Shown here: positions 1-8,474 of the stretch, one piece after another | Layout of the letters: every line of letters starts with the position of its first letter | How positions within the stretch are numbered: position 1 is the stretch's first letter | Assembly (NCBI GenBank): GCA_910587045.1 | Contig: CAJULG010000012.1 | Coordinates: 48,859 to 76,544, forward strand | DNA: 27,686 nucleotides | DNA from: an uncultured Lachnospiraceae bacterium | GTDB lineage: Bacteria > Bacillota > Clostridia > Lachnospirales > Lachnospiraceae | Direction: 5' to 3' | Position numbers and translations under genes: made by a program | The notes under the pieces: generated by a model | The model's database searches: none | What the model was told of the DNA's origin: nothing | What the model saw: only the letters and a program-made list of their open reading frames with translations

Positions 1-233
1 CCGAAGGTTTCGAAGTGAGCGCTTATGCGTAGCAGTGACAAAGTGCAACGAACACGGAGAAACCGAAGGTTTCGAGGTGAGCGCTTATGCGCAGCAGCGA
101 CAAAGTGCAACGAACACAGAGAAACCGAAGGTTTCGAAGTGAGCGCTTATGCGTAGCAGTGACAAAGTGCAACGAACACGGAGAAACCGAAGGTTTCGAG
201 GTGAGCGCTTATGCGTAGCAGCAGCAAAGTGGG
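1..233. repeat. 62-bp tandem repeat array, at least 3.7 copies
   Basis: Units begin at 1, 63, 125 and 187, each with CCGAAGGTTTCGA; the period is exactly 62 bp. Copies 1 and 3 are identical over the visible unit. Copies 2 and 4 share an A-to-G change in the TTCGAGG segment, which hints at duplication of a two-unit block. Each junction carries a small hairpin, GAAACC-GAA-GGTTTC. The last unit decays after GTAGCAGC. The array continues past the left edge of the window. Short open frames across it look like by-products of the repeat, not genes. No function is assigned. Downstream, 226-241 holds a 6-bp hairpin (AAAGTG/CACTTT), and the rest up to 300 shows only the ribosome binding site of the next gene. 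Confidence 0.93.
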
Positions 234-300
234 CACACTTTATTAATAGTATGTTTCAAAACGGGAATAGTATGCATAAAAGGAAACAGGAGGAAACAGA

Positions 301-1179
301 ATGGCAAAGCACACATTACAGAGCGGTGACCTGCGGGTGACTATTTCAGCTGAGGGAGCGGAACTTATTGGGATTGAGGATATTTTAACAGGAAGAAATT
401 ATCTTTGGTATGGAGATTCCGCATACTGGGGCAGACGATCTCCGGTGTTGTTTCCCATCGTAGGAAGCCTGAAGAATAAGGAGTTCAAATATAATGGGAA
501 AACTTATCCGATGTCACAGCATGGTTTTGCAAGAGACATGGAATTTACCATGACGGAGCATACGGAGGATGCCATATGGTTTGCTCTGGAAGCAAATGAA
601 GAGACAAAGAAAATCTATCCCTTCCGGTTTCGGCTGGAGATCGGTTATCAGCTTCAGGGACGGGAACTGCAGGTAATGTGGCGGGTGACAAACAAGGATG
701 ATAAGATCATGTTCTTCTCTATCGGCGGACATCCGGCTTTCCTCTGTCCGATTGACGGGGCGGGAAAACAGACGGATTATTATCTGTTGTTTGACCAGAC
801 GGAGAATCTGACCTATGGTAAGCTTAGTAAGAATGGACTGATTGAATCGCAGGGGCATATTCTGGATACGAAGGGCGGCTGTATGCAGATCAGTGCTCAC
901 TTATTCGATGAGGATGCTCTGGTGATCGAAGGGGGACAGGCACATGCAGTATCTCTGGCAGGGCCGGACCGGAAACCATATCTGACCGTTCGGTTTGAGG
1001 CTCCGTTATTCGGCCTTTGGTCTCCAGCCCAAAAGCACGCTCCGTTTGTCTGCATTGAACCATGGTACGGACGCTGCGATAAGGAAAGCTTTGCCGGTAT
1101 GCTGGCAGACCGGGAGTATGGCAATGAGCTTCGGCCGGGTAAAGAATTCCAGGCGGATTATACGATCATATGCAGTTAG
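301..1179 (+). CDS. aldose 1-epimerase family protein (galactose mutarotase-like, LacX type)
   Basis: Predicted cytoplasmic sugar mutarotase-fold protein of 292 residues, the usual length of the LacX/YeaD-like branch. The family interconverts alpha and beta anomers of free sugars or binds phosphorylated sugars; the substrate here cannot be read from sequence. Visible family landmarks are the N-terminal GAELIGI beta strand, the WGRRSPVLFPIVG block (about residues 43-55), MSQHGFARDMEF with the conserved His (about 71-82), GGHPAF (about 142-147) and CIEPWYG near residues 250-256. The ATG at 301 follows AGGAGG at about 289-294. It is followed by a separate ilvE promoter, so the two genes are probably not one transcript. 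The annotation as an epimerase-fold protein is firm; true galactose mutarotase activity is inference. Confidence 0.93.
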   Translation: MAKHTLQSGDLRVTISAEGAELIGIEDILTGRNYLWYGDSAYWGRRSPVLFPIVGSLKNKEFKYNGKTYPMSQHGFARDMEFTMTEHTEDAIWFALEANEETKKIYPFRFRLEIGYQLQGRELQVMWRVTNKDDKIMFFSIGGHPAFLCPIDGAGKQTDYYLLFDQTENLTYGKLSKNGLIESQGHILDTKGGCMQISAHLFDEDALVIEGGQAHAVSLAGPDRKPYLTVRFEAPLFGLWSPAQKHAPFVCIEPWYGRCDKESFAGMLADREYGNELRPGKEFQADYTIICS

Positions 1180-1229
1180 GAGTTCGTTTTAATAAAGGAA
1201 TGGAATGCCTGCTATTTTTTGCTTGTTGC

Positions 1230-1258
1230 TTGACAGCAGAGAAATCAGGGACTACAAT
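1230..1258 (+). promoter_or_regulatory. sigmaA-type promoter of ilvE
   Basis: TTGACA at 1230-1235 and TACAAT at 1253-1258 are separated by exactly 17 bp. The predicted start of transcription is near 1265, about 47 bases before the ilvE start codon. Confidence 0.82.
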
Positions 1259-1270
1259 AAAAACGATAAT

Positions 1271-1292
1271 TTGTCACAGTTTTGTGTGACAA
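1271..1292. promoter_or_regulatory. perfect inverted repeat in the ilvE leader
   Basis: TTGTCACA (1271-1278) and TGTGACAA (1285-1292) form perfect 8-bp arms around a 6-bp spacer. The dyad lies just downstream of the predicted transcription start, where a repressor operator or an mRNA 5' hairpin would act. No regulator can be named from the sequence. Confidence 0.6.
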
Positions 1293-1311
1293 GAGGAAAG
1301 GTGTGAGGAAG

Positions 1312-2337
1312 ATGGAGAAGAAGAACATTGACTGGGCAAATCTTGGATTTGCATATATGAAAACGGATAGGAGATTTGTATCAAATTTCAAGGATGGAGC
1401 ATGGGATTCCGGAGCGCTGGCTGAAGATGATATGATCACTATGAGTGAATGTGCCGGTGTGTTGCAGTATGCACAGACGATCTTTGAAGGCCTGAAGGCA
1501 TATACAACAGAGGATGGACACATTGTTTGCTTCCGTCCGGATCTGAATGCAGAACGTATGGCACAATCTGCTGCCAGACTGGAAATGCCGGTTTATCCGG
1601 AGGATAAGTTTGTAGAGGCAGTAGTCGAGACTGTGAAAGCGAATGAGGCCTATGTACCGCCTTATGGTTCCGGTGCAACTCTGTATGTCCGTCCGTACAT
1701 GTTCGGGATCAATCCGGTAATCGGTGTAAAGCCGGCAGATGAATATCAGTTCCGTATCTTTACGACCCCGGTAGGTCCGTATTTCAAAGGAGGCGTAAAG
1801 CCTCTGACCATCCGAATCAGTGACTTTGACCGGGCAGCACCTCATGGTACCGGTAATATTAAGGCGGGCTTGAATTATGCTATGAGCCTTCATGCCATCG
1901 TTACTGCCCATGCCGAAGGCTATGATGAGAATATGTACCTGGATCCGGGCAGCAGAACGAAGGTAGAGGAAACCGGCGGTGCCAACTTCCTGTTTGTGAC
2001 TAAGGATAATAAGGTCGTAACCCCGAAGTCGGACAGTATCCTGCCATCCATTACCAGACGTTCCCTGATGGTGGTTGCAAAGGAATATCTGGGGCTCGAG
2101 GTAGAGGAGCGCGAGGTATTCAAGGACGAGCTGAAGGATTTTGCGGAATGCGGGCTTTGTGGTACCGCAGCAGTGATCTCTCCAGTGGGTAAGATCGTTG
2201 ACCATGGTGAGGAGATTTGTCTGCCAAGCGGTATGTCAGCAATGGGGCCGGTGACACAGAAATTGTATGATACCCTGACCGGTATTCAGATGGGCCGGAT
2301 TGAGGCTCCTGCAGGCTGGATCAAGGTGATCCGATAG
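1312..2337 (+). CDS. ilvE: branched-chain amino acid aminotransferase
   Basis: Class IV PLP enzyme that transfers the amino group between glutamate and the 2-oxo acids of valine, leucine and isoleucine, the last step of their synthesis and the first of their breakdown. The product is 341 residues, typical for the BCAT family. The FEGLKAY block lies near residues 57-63; the PLP lysine is in the GNIKAGLNYA motif (Lys184); the EETGGANFLFV cofactor-phosphate block lies near 220; and GTAAVISPVG is near the C-terminus. I chose the ATG at 1312 over an in-frame TTG at 1282 because the TTG falls inside the leader inverted repeat and lacks a ribosome site, while 1312 follows AGGAAAGG. It has its own promoter and a strong terminator, so it is monocistronic. 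Confidence 0.96.
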   Translation: MEKKNIDWANLGFAYMKTDRRFVSNFKDGAWDSGALAEDDMITMSECAGVLQYAQTIFEGLKAYTTEDGHIVCFRPDLNAERMAQSAARLEMPVYPEDKFVEAVVETVKANEAYVPPYGSGATLYVRPYMFGINPVIGVKPADEYQFRIFTTPVGPYFKGGVKPLTIRISDFDRAAPHGTGNIKAGLNYAMSLHAIVTAHAEGYDENMYLDPGSRTKVEETGGANFLFVTKDNKVVTPKSDSILPSITRRSLMVVAKEYLGLEVEEREVFKDELKDFAECGLCGTAAVISPVGKIVDHGEEICLPSGMSAMGPVTQKLYDTLTGIQMGRIEAPAGWIKVIR

Positions 2338-2353
2338 ATATTGAGAGACGTTT

Positions 2354-2385
2354 GCTGCAGCGGACATGTTCGCTGCAGCTTTTTT
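2354..2385 (+). terminator. rho-independent terminator after ilvE
   Basis: GCTGCAGCG (2354-2362) pairs with CGCTGCAGC (2371-2379) around an 8-base loop and is followed by six T residues. Confidence 0.92.
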
Positions 2386-2494
2386 GTTTCTGGTACATGA
2401 ATCTGAAGTTCAGCTTTTTATTATTACATCTATTAAATTTCTCTAAAAGATTAAGGAAATCGTTGGAAAATCGTAAGAAAACAGCATTTGTGAA

Positions 2495-2523
2495 TTGAAT
2501 TTCCCGGCAGGGCAGAGTATAAT
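2495..2523 (+). promoter_or_regulatory. sigmaA-type promoter of the reductase-activase operon
   Basis: TTGAAT at 2495-2500 and TATAAT at 2518-2523 are 17 bp apart. It is the only good promoter seen before the three-gene unit that starts at 2587. Confidence 0.75.
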
Positions 2524-2586
2524 TATTTTATATGCATTTTAGCCTGCATGAATATTGGATAAAGGATGAATATCGGGGATGGAAGT

Positions 2587-5529
2587 ATGAAAAAAATGCT
2601 CGTAGATTTACAGGAATTCGTAAGGGAGATCGCAAGGTTATATGGAGAACGGAAGGCATATCGCTATTTTGTGGAAGATACGATCGTCAGTAAGACCTTT
2701 GTGGAATTGGAGCGGGATGTAAATGCAGTTGCTTCCTGGCTGCTCCGGAAGGGCTGGAGACGGAAGCATATCGGAATACTTGGATCATCCAGTTATCCGT
2801 GGATCGTCACTTTTTTGGCGATCACCAACAGTGATAATGTGGTGGTTCCATTGGATAAGATGCTGCCGGAAGAGGAATTGCTGAATCTTTTGATCATGGG
2901 CGATGTCGATGCGGTCTTTTTGTCCGAGGAATTTGAACCGATGATGAAGACCATTCGGGAACAGGAAAACCGGGTAACGGATATTATCAGTTTTTCCGGC
3001 ACGACCTATCGAGAAATATTGAGAACGGAACCGGTTTCTCTGCCTAAGCTGGATACAGAGGCAATGACGGAGATTCTGTTTACTTCCGGAACAACCGGAA
3101 CCAGCAAGGGCGTTGTGTTAAGTCAGAAGAATATCGTGAGTAATATTAATGAGATCTGCCGGATGGATTTTACTCAGAACTTAAAGACCAATCCGGTGGT
3201 CATGTCCGTACTGCCGATCCATCACACCTTTGAATTGACGGTCGACAATCTGGGTGTGCTGTATTCCGGCGCTACAGTATGTATCAATGATAAGCTGGAG
3301 AATATCGTAGCAAATCTGAACCGCTTTCAACCGGCAGTCATTCTGGTGGTTCCTACGATCGCGGAAATCTTTTATAAGAAGGTAATGGAAGGGATCGAAA
3401 GCGGCGGCATGAAGGGGAAGGTTGCATTCGCAAGGAAATGTAACCGGGCCTTAAGCGGTCTGCGGATCGATGCCAGAAGAAAACTGTATAAGCGTCTGCT
3501 GGAGAAATTCGGCGGCAATCTGACGAATGTCGTTGTAGGAGGTGCTGCTCTGCGTTCGGAGGTGGCAGAGGCCTTTGACGAGTTCGGTATTAATATGTAT
3601 CAGGGATATGGGCTGACTGAGTGCGCTCCGTTAGTAGCCGCGAATTATCCGGGTAAAAACCGCTTCGGTTCCGTAGGGATGCCGGTATCCTATATGCAGT
3701 TGAAGATTGAAGATCAGGAGATCCTGGTCAAAGGCGATGGGGTCATGCTTGGCTACTATAAGAATCCGGAAGCGACGGAGGAAGCGATTCAGGACGGATG
3801 GTTTCATACCGGTGACCTGGGTTATCTGGATGGAGATGGTTACCTGTATATTACAGGACGCTCCAAGAATCTGATCATACTGGATAATGGTAAGAATATT
3901 TATCCGGAAGAATTAGAAGAGTATCTTATGACGGTACCGGGCATCAAAGATGTTATGGTGTATGATGATAACGGGAAGATCAGTGCGATCGTACAGCCCT
4001 ATTGCCCCAATGATAAGGAAGTGTTAACCGGGATCAAGCAGGGAATCCGGAAGCTGAATGAAAAGCTTCCGCCTTATAAACGGATCGTAGGTCTGGATTT
4101 CCGGGTACAGGAATTTCCAAAGACCACGACCCTGAAGATTAAGCGGCGGGAGGTTATGCAGTGGATCCGTGAGCAGCGGGAGAAAAGTGCAGTGGATTAT
4201 GTTCCGCCGGTTACTGCAGAGCAGAAGCGGCTGGTGCTTGCCTTTGAGCAGGCACTGGGAAAACGGAATATAGGAATTAAGGATAATTTCTTTGAATTAG
4301 GAGGAGACAGTCTGTCCGCGCTGGAGCTGGCAGCAGTTGTCGGTATCCAGGCCCAGGATCTGTATGATTATCCCACTGTGGAGTCATTGGAGCGGGCTAT
4401 GCTGATGAATGAACAGGCGGCAACGGAGGAGGATTATGTTGATGTAAATGCATTGATCCAGAATAATCGTAATCTGATATATGAGACAGAACCGAAATAC
4501 ATTCTTCTGACCGGAGCCACCGGTTTTTTAGGGGCGCATATCCTGCGGGAGTTATTACGACATAAGATGAATGTTGTCTGCCTGGTGCGTAATGAGGAGC
4601 GTCTGCGCCCTGCTTTAAAGAATTATTTCCCGAAGGAGTATGCGTATTTTTCCTATAAGGTAGTGAAGGGTGATATTGAAGAAGCTCACTTTGGACTGAC
4701 AGATGAGGAATACAGTACACTGACGCAGCGGGTGGATATGGTGATCCACACTGCGGCCAATGTGCATCATGCCGGTTATTATTCTGATTTTGAGCGGACG
4801 AATGTGATCGGGACACAGAATGTGATTGATTTTTGCCGGGATGCAGATGCGGTACTGCAGCATACATCCACGGCCAGTGTGAATGGCGGCGGAACTGTTA
4901 CCCAGAGCGATCCGAATGCCAGATTTAATGAATTCAATCTGGATATCGGGCAGAATTATGTACAGAATGTATATATTCATTCCAAGTTTAAAGCCGAGGA
5001 GCGTGTGCTTCTGGCACGGGAACAGGGATTAAAAGCGAATATATTCCGGATCGGGAATCTGACCTGGCGGATGTCAGATGGCAAATTTCAACGGAATGCC
5101 CAGGACAGCGGATTTTTAGACCGGGTTCGCGGACTGTTAAAGATCAGTATGTACAGCAATGAGCTGGCGGCATATCCGATTGATTTTACAGCAGTAGATG
5201 AATGTGCGGATGCCTATGTCCGGCTGGCACTGCATAACCGGGTCAACAATATATATAACCTGTACAATCCGAATGTATACTATCTGGAAAGCCTGTGTAA
5301 TAAGATGCTGCTTAAGGTGAAGCGGGTGCCGAAGGAGGTATTTGAGCGAAGCCTGAAGGAACGGATTGAAGATAAGGAGATCGCAGTCCTGTCATTTTAT
5401 AATGCCATTGCATCTTCATCGAAGAATGTACCGATGAGTAATGAATTTACGGTCAATGAATTGAAGAAGCTGGGCTTTAAATGGTCAAAGATTAACCTGC
5501 GCTACCTGAATTACCTGAAGACGATATAG
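2587..5529 (+). CDS. adenylation - carrier protein - thioester reductase protein (carboxylic acid reductase-like)
   Basis: Three-domain enzyme of 980 residues. Domain 1 (about 1-530) is an AMP-binding acyl/aminoacyl ligase: FTSGTTGTSKG (about 165-175), YGLTECAP (about 339-346), TGDLGYLDGDGYLYITGR (about 408-425) and the C-terminal catalytic lysine region TTLKIKRRE. Its sequence looks closer to acyl-CoA synthetases than to amino-acid-selecting NRPS domains. Domain 2 (about 540-610) is a carrier with FFELGGDSL; Ser575 is the expected phosphopantetheine site. Domain 3 (about 635-980) is an NAD(P)H-dependent thioester reductase with TGATGFLGAH and a catalytic YIHSK (YxxxK). The expected chemistry is acid + ATP to acyl-AMP to carrier thioester to aldehyde or alcohol. 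There is no condensation domain. I prefer ATG 2587 because GGGGA/GGAAG precede it; ATG 2566 lacks a spaced site. The next gene follows after 20 bp. Confidence 0.92.
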   Translation: MKKMLVDLQEFVREIARLYGERKAYRYFVEDTIVSKTFVELERDVNAVASWLLRKGWRRKHIGILGSSSYPWIVTFLAITNSDNVVVPLDKMLPEEELLNLLIMGDVDAVFLSEEFEPMMKTIREQENRVTDIISFSGTTYREILRTEPVSLPKLDTEAMTEILFTSGTTGTSKGVVLSQKNIVSNINEICRMDFTQNLKTNPVVMSVLPIHHTFELTVDNLGVLYSGATVCINDKLENIVANLNRFQPAVILVVPTIAEIFYKKVMEGIESGGMKGKVAFARKCNRALSGLRIDARRKLYKRLLEKFGGNLTNVVVGGAALRSEVAEAFDEFGINMYQGYGLTECAPLVAANYPGKNRFGSVGMPVSYMQLKIEDQEILVKGDGVMLGYYKNPEATEEAIQDGWFHTGDLGYLDGDGYLYITGRSKNLIILDNGKNIYPEELEEYLMTVPGIKDVMVYDDNGKISAIVQPYCPNDKEVLTGIKQGIRKLNEKLPPYKRIVGLDFRVQEFPKTTTLKIKRREVMQWIREQREKSAVDYVPPVTAEQKRLVLAFEQALGKRNIGIKDNFFELGGDSLSALELAAVVGIQAQDLYDYPTVESLERAMLMNEQAATEEDYVDVNALIQNNRNLIYETEPKYILLTGATGFLGAHILRELLRHKMNVVCLVRNEERLRPALKNYFPKEYAYFSYKVVKGDIEEAHFGLTDEEYSTLTQRVDMVIHTAANVHHAGYYSDFERTNVIGTQNVIDFCRDADAVLQHTSTASVNGGGTVTQSDPNARFNEFNLDIGQNYVQNVYIHSKFKAEERVLLAREQGLKANIFRIGNLTWRMSDGKFQRNAQDSGFLDRVRGLLKISMYSNELAAYPIDFTAVDECADAYVRLALHNRVNNIYNLYNPNVYYLESLCNKMLLKVKRVPKEVFERSLKERIEDKEIAVLSFYNAIASSSKNVPMSNEFTVNELKKLGFKWSKINLRYLNYLKTI

Positions 5530-5549
5530 GAATGTAAAGGGACACTTGG

Positions 5550-8474
5550 ATGAAGATAGGAATTGATATCGGCTCCACGACGATCAAATGCGTGGTATTG
5601 GATGAACAGAATACAATTATACATAAAAGCTATGAACGACATTTTGCCATGATCACGGAGAAGACCTGTGAGGTGATAAAAGGCCTGGTGGAACAGTTTC
5701 AGATCACGAAGCCTGTGGTCTGCGCCATATCCGGTTCTGCAGGAATGGGACTGGCAGAGCGGGCGAAAATTCCCTTTGTACAGGAGGTATATGCAACCAA
5801 GGTTGCGATCGGCCATCGTCTGCCGGAGACAGATGTGGTCATTGAACTGGGCGGTGAGGATGCCAAGATACTGTTCTTAAAGGGCAATCTGGAGGTCCGC
5901 ATGAATGGCACCTGTGCCGGAGGTACCGGTGCCTTTGCAGATCAGATGGCAAGTCTGATGCAGGTATCCGTAGATGAGATGAATGAGCTGGCGAAGCAGC
6001 ATGAGAAGATTTATTCCATTGCTTCCCGTTGTGGTGTATTTGCCAAGACCGATATCCAGCCTCTGCTGAACCAGGGGGCAAGGAAGGAGGACATTTCGGC
6101 AAGTATTTTTTATGCCATTGTGAACCAGACGATCACCGGACTGGCACAGGGACACCCGATCGAAGGCAATATTGTGTATCTTGGCGGCCCTCTTACCTTT
6201 ATGTCCGAGCTGCGCAGAAGCTTTGATAAGACGCTGGATTGTACTGGAGTCTGTCCGGAGGATTCTCTGCATTTTGTTGCGCTTGGCGCTGCTTATTATG
6301 CAGAGGAAGCAGTGGATTTATCAGAAGCGCTTGCCATTATTGGCGAAAAGGCAGATGTTTCGGCGGAATCCTCCCTGCAGCCATTATTTCGCAGTCAGGA
6401 GGAATATGATGCATTTACCGTCAGACATGATCAGCATTGCGTTCCCCGGAAGGAGGGGACAGAGTACAAGGGAGATGCGTGGCTTGGCATCGATTCCGGA
6501 TCGACAACCTTGAAGGTTGTTCTTATCGATTCCCAGGGTACGATCCTCTTTTCCAGCTATCAGTCCAATCAGGGAAAACCCATTGATATCGTGCAGAATA
6601 CCCTGCTTGAAATGTATGAGAAATACCCGGAGGTTCATATTGTATCCAGTGCTGTTACCGGATATGGAGAGGAAATGATCCGGAATGCGCTGGGGGTGGA
6701 TGCAGGAGTTGTAGAAACTGTGGCTCATTATACCGCTGCCAGGTACTTTATGCCTGACGTGGAGTTCATCATTGATATCGGCGGGCAGGATATGAAGTGC
6801 TTCAGGCTGCTCAATGGCGCCATTGATAATATTTTTCTGAATGAAGCCTGTTCCTCCGGCTGTGGTTCTTTTTTACAGACCTTTGCCAGCTCTCTGGGGT
6901 ATCCCATTGAGGAATTTGCCAGGCTGGGATTGTTCGGCGATCATCCGGTAGACCTGGGATCCCGTTGTACCGTGTTCATGAATTCCTCGGTAAAGCAGGC
7001 CCAGAAGGAGGGCGTAACGGTAGAGAATATCTCTGCCGGACTCTCCATCAGTGTTGTTAAGAATGCTCTTTATAAAGTAATACGGGTACACTCTGCCGAT
7101 GAACTGGGCAAAAGGATCGTCGTGCAGGGCGGTACCTTTTTGAATGATGCCGTCCTGCGGGCTTTTGAACAGGAGATGGGGGTTGATGTCATCCGCCCGG
7201 ATATCGCCGGAATGATGGGGGCCTATGGTGCGGCTCTGTATGCCAGACAGAATGGAAAGGGAACGTCCGGGCTTCTGACCCGGGAGGAATTAAAAGCATT
7301 TACCTATTCCACCCGGAGTGTTACCTGTAAGGGCTGTAACAACCGTTGTCAGCTTACCGTAAATGATTTCGGGAATGGAAGACGGTTTATCGGCGGAAAC
7401 CGGTGTGAGAAGCCGGTTACGAACCAGGCACAGGATGATTCCCTGAATCTATATGAATATAAATTAAAGCTGTTATCGGAATATCAGCCGGGAAGCGGGA
7501 CAAGGGGTGTGATCGGCCTGCCGATGGGTCTGAATATGTATGAGATGTATCCCTTCTGGCACGCATTTTTTACCAGTCTGGGATATCAGGTAAAAATGTC
7601 CGGCTTTTCCAACCGGAAGCTGTATCTGAAGGGCCAGGGTACCATTCCTTCCGATACGGTATGCTTTCCTGCCAAGATGATGCATGGTCATATCCAGCAG
7701 TTGATCGAGATGGGAGTGGATATAATATTTTATCCCTGCATGACTTATAATTTTGATGAAAAGAAGGGGGCCAATCATTACAACTGTGCGGTGATCGCCG
7801 GTTATCCCGAAGTCATAGAGGCCAATACAGTGAATTTTGGCGGGATCCGGTATATCAATGATTATGTAGGCCCGCATGCAAGACGGGAGTTTCCGAATCG
7901 GATCCGGCAGGTACTGGAGGCGCATCTGGGAGCCTTTACGAAGTCGGAGATCAAACAGGCCTGTGACAGGGCATATGCAGAATATGATGCTTATATGGAG
8001 CGGATTCGGCGGCAGGCACAGACGATCATTACCCGGGCAAGGCAGCAGGGAAAGAAGATTATTGTTCTGGCCGGCAGACCATATCATGTGGATCCGGAGA
8101 TCAATCACGGGATTCATAAGCTGGCCGCTGGACTGGGCTTTGCTGTGATCTCAGAGGATGCGGTGGCGGCACTGGTGCCGAAATTTAAGGTGAACCTGTT
8201 GAATCAGTGGACTTACCATGCCCGTCTCTTTTCAGCGGCGGAATATGTGGCGGAGCAGCCGGATATGTATCTGGTGCATCTGGTATCCTTTGGCTGCGGA
8301 CTGGACGCAGTCACTACGGATGAAGCCAGAAGCATACTGGAGGATGCAGGAAAGCTGTATACACAGTTGAAGATTGATGAAGTGACCAATCTGGGGGCCA
8401 TTAAGATCCGGCTTCGGAGTCTGATGGCAGCGATTGAACAGAACGAGGAAGGAACAGGCGGAAATGAACAATAG
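5550..8474 (+). CDS. acyl-CoA dehydratase activase, two ATPase domains plus DUF2229-type region (PlsA-like)
   Basis: Iron-sulfur ATPase of the BcrAD/BadFG/HgdC group, 974 residues. Two ASKHA ATPase domains occur in tandem: the first starts at GIDIGSTTIKCVV (about residue 3), the second at GIDSGSTTLKVVL (about residue 312). Each keeps a pair of cysteines 39 residues apart, Cys122/Cys161 and Cys434/Cys473, the spacing of the [4Fe-4S] ligands I recall for HgdC. Then come CKGCNNRC (Cys593, 596, 600) and a DUF2229-like domain with LAGRPYHVDPEINHG (about 840). The family couples ATP hydrolysis to one-electron, low-potential reduction of a partner. In many Firmicutes this region is fused to the next gene in a protein of about 1400 residues. 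The arrangement resembles the anaerobic plasmalogen operon gene plsA; that specific role is inference. It overlaps the next gene by 11 bases. Confidence 0.9.
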   Translation: MKIGIDIGSTTIKCVVLDEQNTIIHKSYERHFAMITEKTCEVIKGLVEQFQITKPVVCAISGSAGMGLAERAKIPFVQEVYATKVAIGHRLPETDVVIELGGEDAKILFLKGNLEVRMNGTCAGGTGAFADQMASLMQVSVDEMNELAKQHEKIYSIASRCGVFAKTDIQPLLNQGARKEDISASIFYAIVNQTITGLAQGHPIEGNIVYLGGPLTFMSELRRSFDKTLDCTGVCPEDSLHFVALGAAYYAEEAVDLSEALAIIGEKADVSAESSLQPLFRSQEEYDAFTVRHDQHCVPRKEGTEYKGDAWLGIDSGSTTLKVVLIDSQGTILFSSYQSNQGKPIDIVQNTLLEMYEKYPEVHIVSSAVTGYGEEMIRNALGVDAGVVETVAHYTAARYFMPDVEFIIDIGGQDMKCFRLLNGAIDNIFLNEACSSGCGSFLQTFASSLGYPIEEFARLGLFGDHPVDLGSRCTVFMNSSVKQAQKEGVTVENISAGLSISVVKNALYKVIRVHSADELGKRIVVQGGTFLNDAVLRAFEQEMGVDVIRPDIAGMMGAYGAALYARQNGKGTSGLLTREELKAFTYSTRSVTCKGCNNRCQLTVNDFGNGRRFIGGNRCEKPVTNQAQDDSLNLYEYKLKLLSEYQPGSGTRGVIGLPMGLNMYEMYPFWHAFFTSLGYQVKMSGFSNRKLYLKGQGTIPSDTVCFPAKMMHGHIQQLIEMGVDIIFYPCMTYNFDEKKGANHYNCAVIAGYPEVIEANTVNFGGIRYINDYVGPHARREFPNRIRQVLEAHLGAFTKSEIKQACDRAYAEYDAYMERIRRQAQTIITRARQQGKKIIVLAGRPYHVDPEINHGIHKLAAGLGFAVISEDAVAALVPKFKVNLLNQWTYHARLFSAAEYVAEQPDMYLVHLVSFGCGLDAVTTDEARSILEDAGKLYTQLKIDEVTNLGAIKIRLRSLMAAIEQNEEGTGGNEQ

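Noticed and set aside
1..233. CRISPR array
   Set aside because: The whole 62-bp unit repeats, with no unique spacers between short repeats, and no cas gene is near.
149..340. Small Arg-rich open frame across the 62-bp repeats
   Set aside because: It arises from the repeat itself, runs into the next gene and has no ribosome site; its sequence repeats because the DNA does.
1381..2205. Long open frame (274 codons) on the minus strand across ilvE
   Set aside because: It lies wholly inside a well-supported gene, has no ribosome site and its product resembles no protein; it is the shadow of ilvE codon use.
2587..5529. Peptide-making NRPS module
   Set aside because: There is no condensation domain and the adenylation part looks like acyl-CoA synthetases, so a single-step acid reduction fits better.
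7473..8117. Minus-strand open frame of 214 codons inside the activase gene
   Set aside because: The plus-strand frame carries conserved motifs across the whole stretch; the antisense frame shows none.
8464..8474. Programmed ribosomal frameshift joining activase and reductase
   Set aside because: No slippery heptamer or strong downstream structure is evident; a plain start-stop overlap with an ATG explains it.
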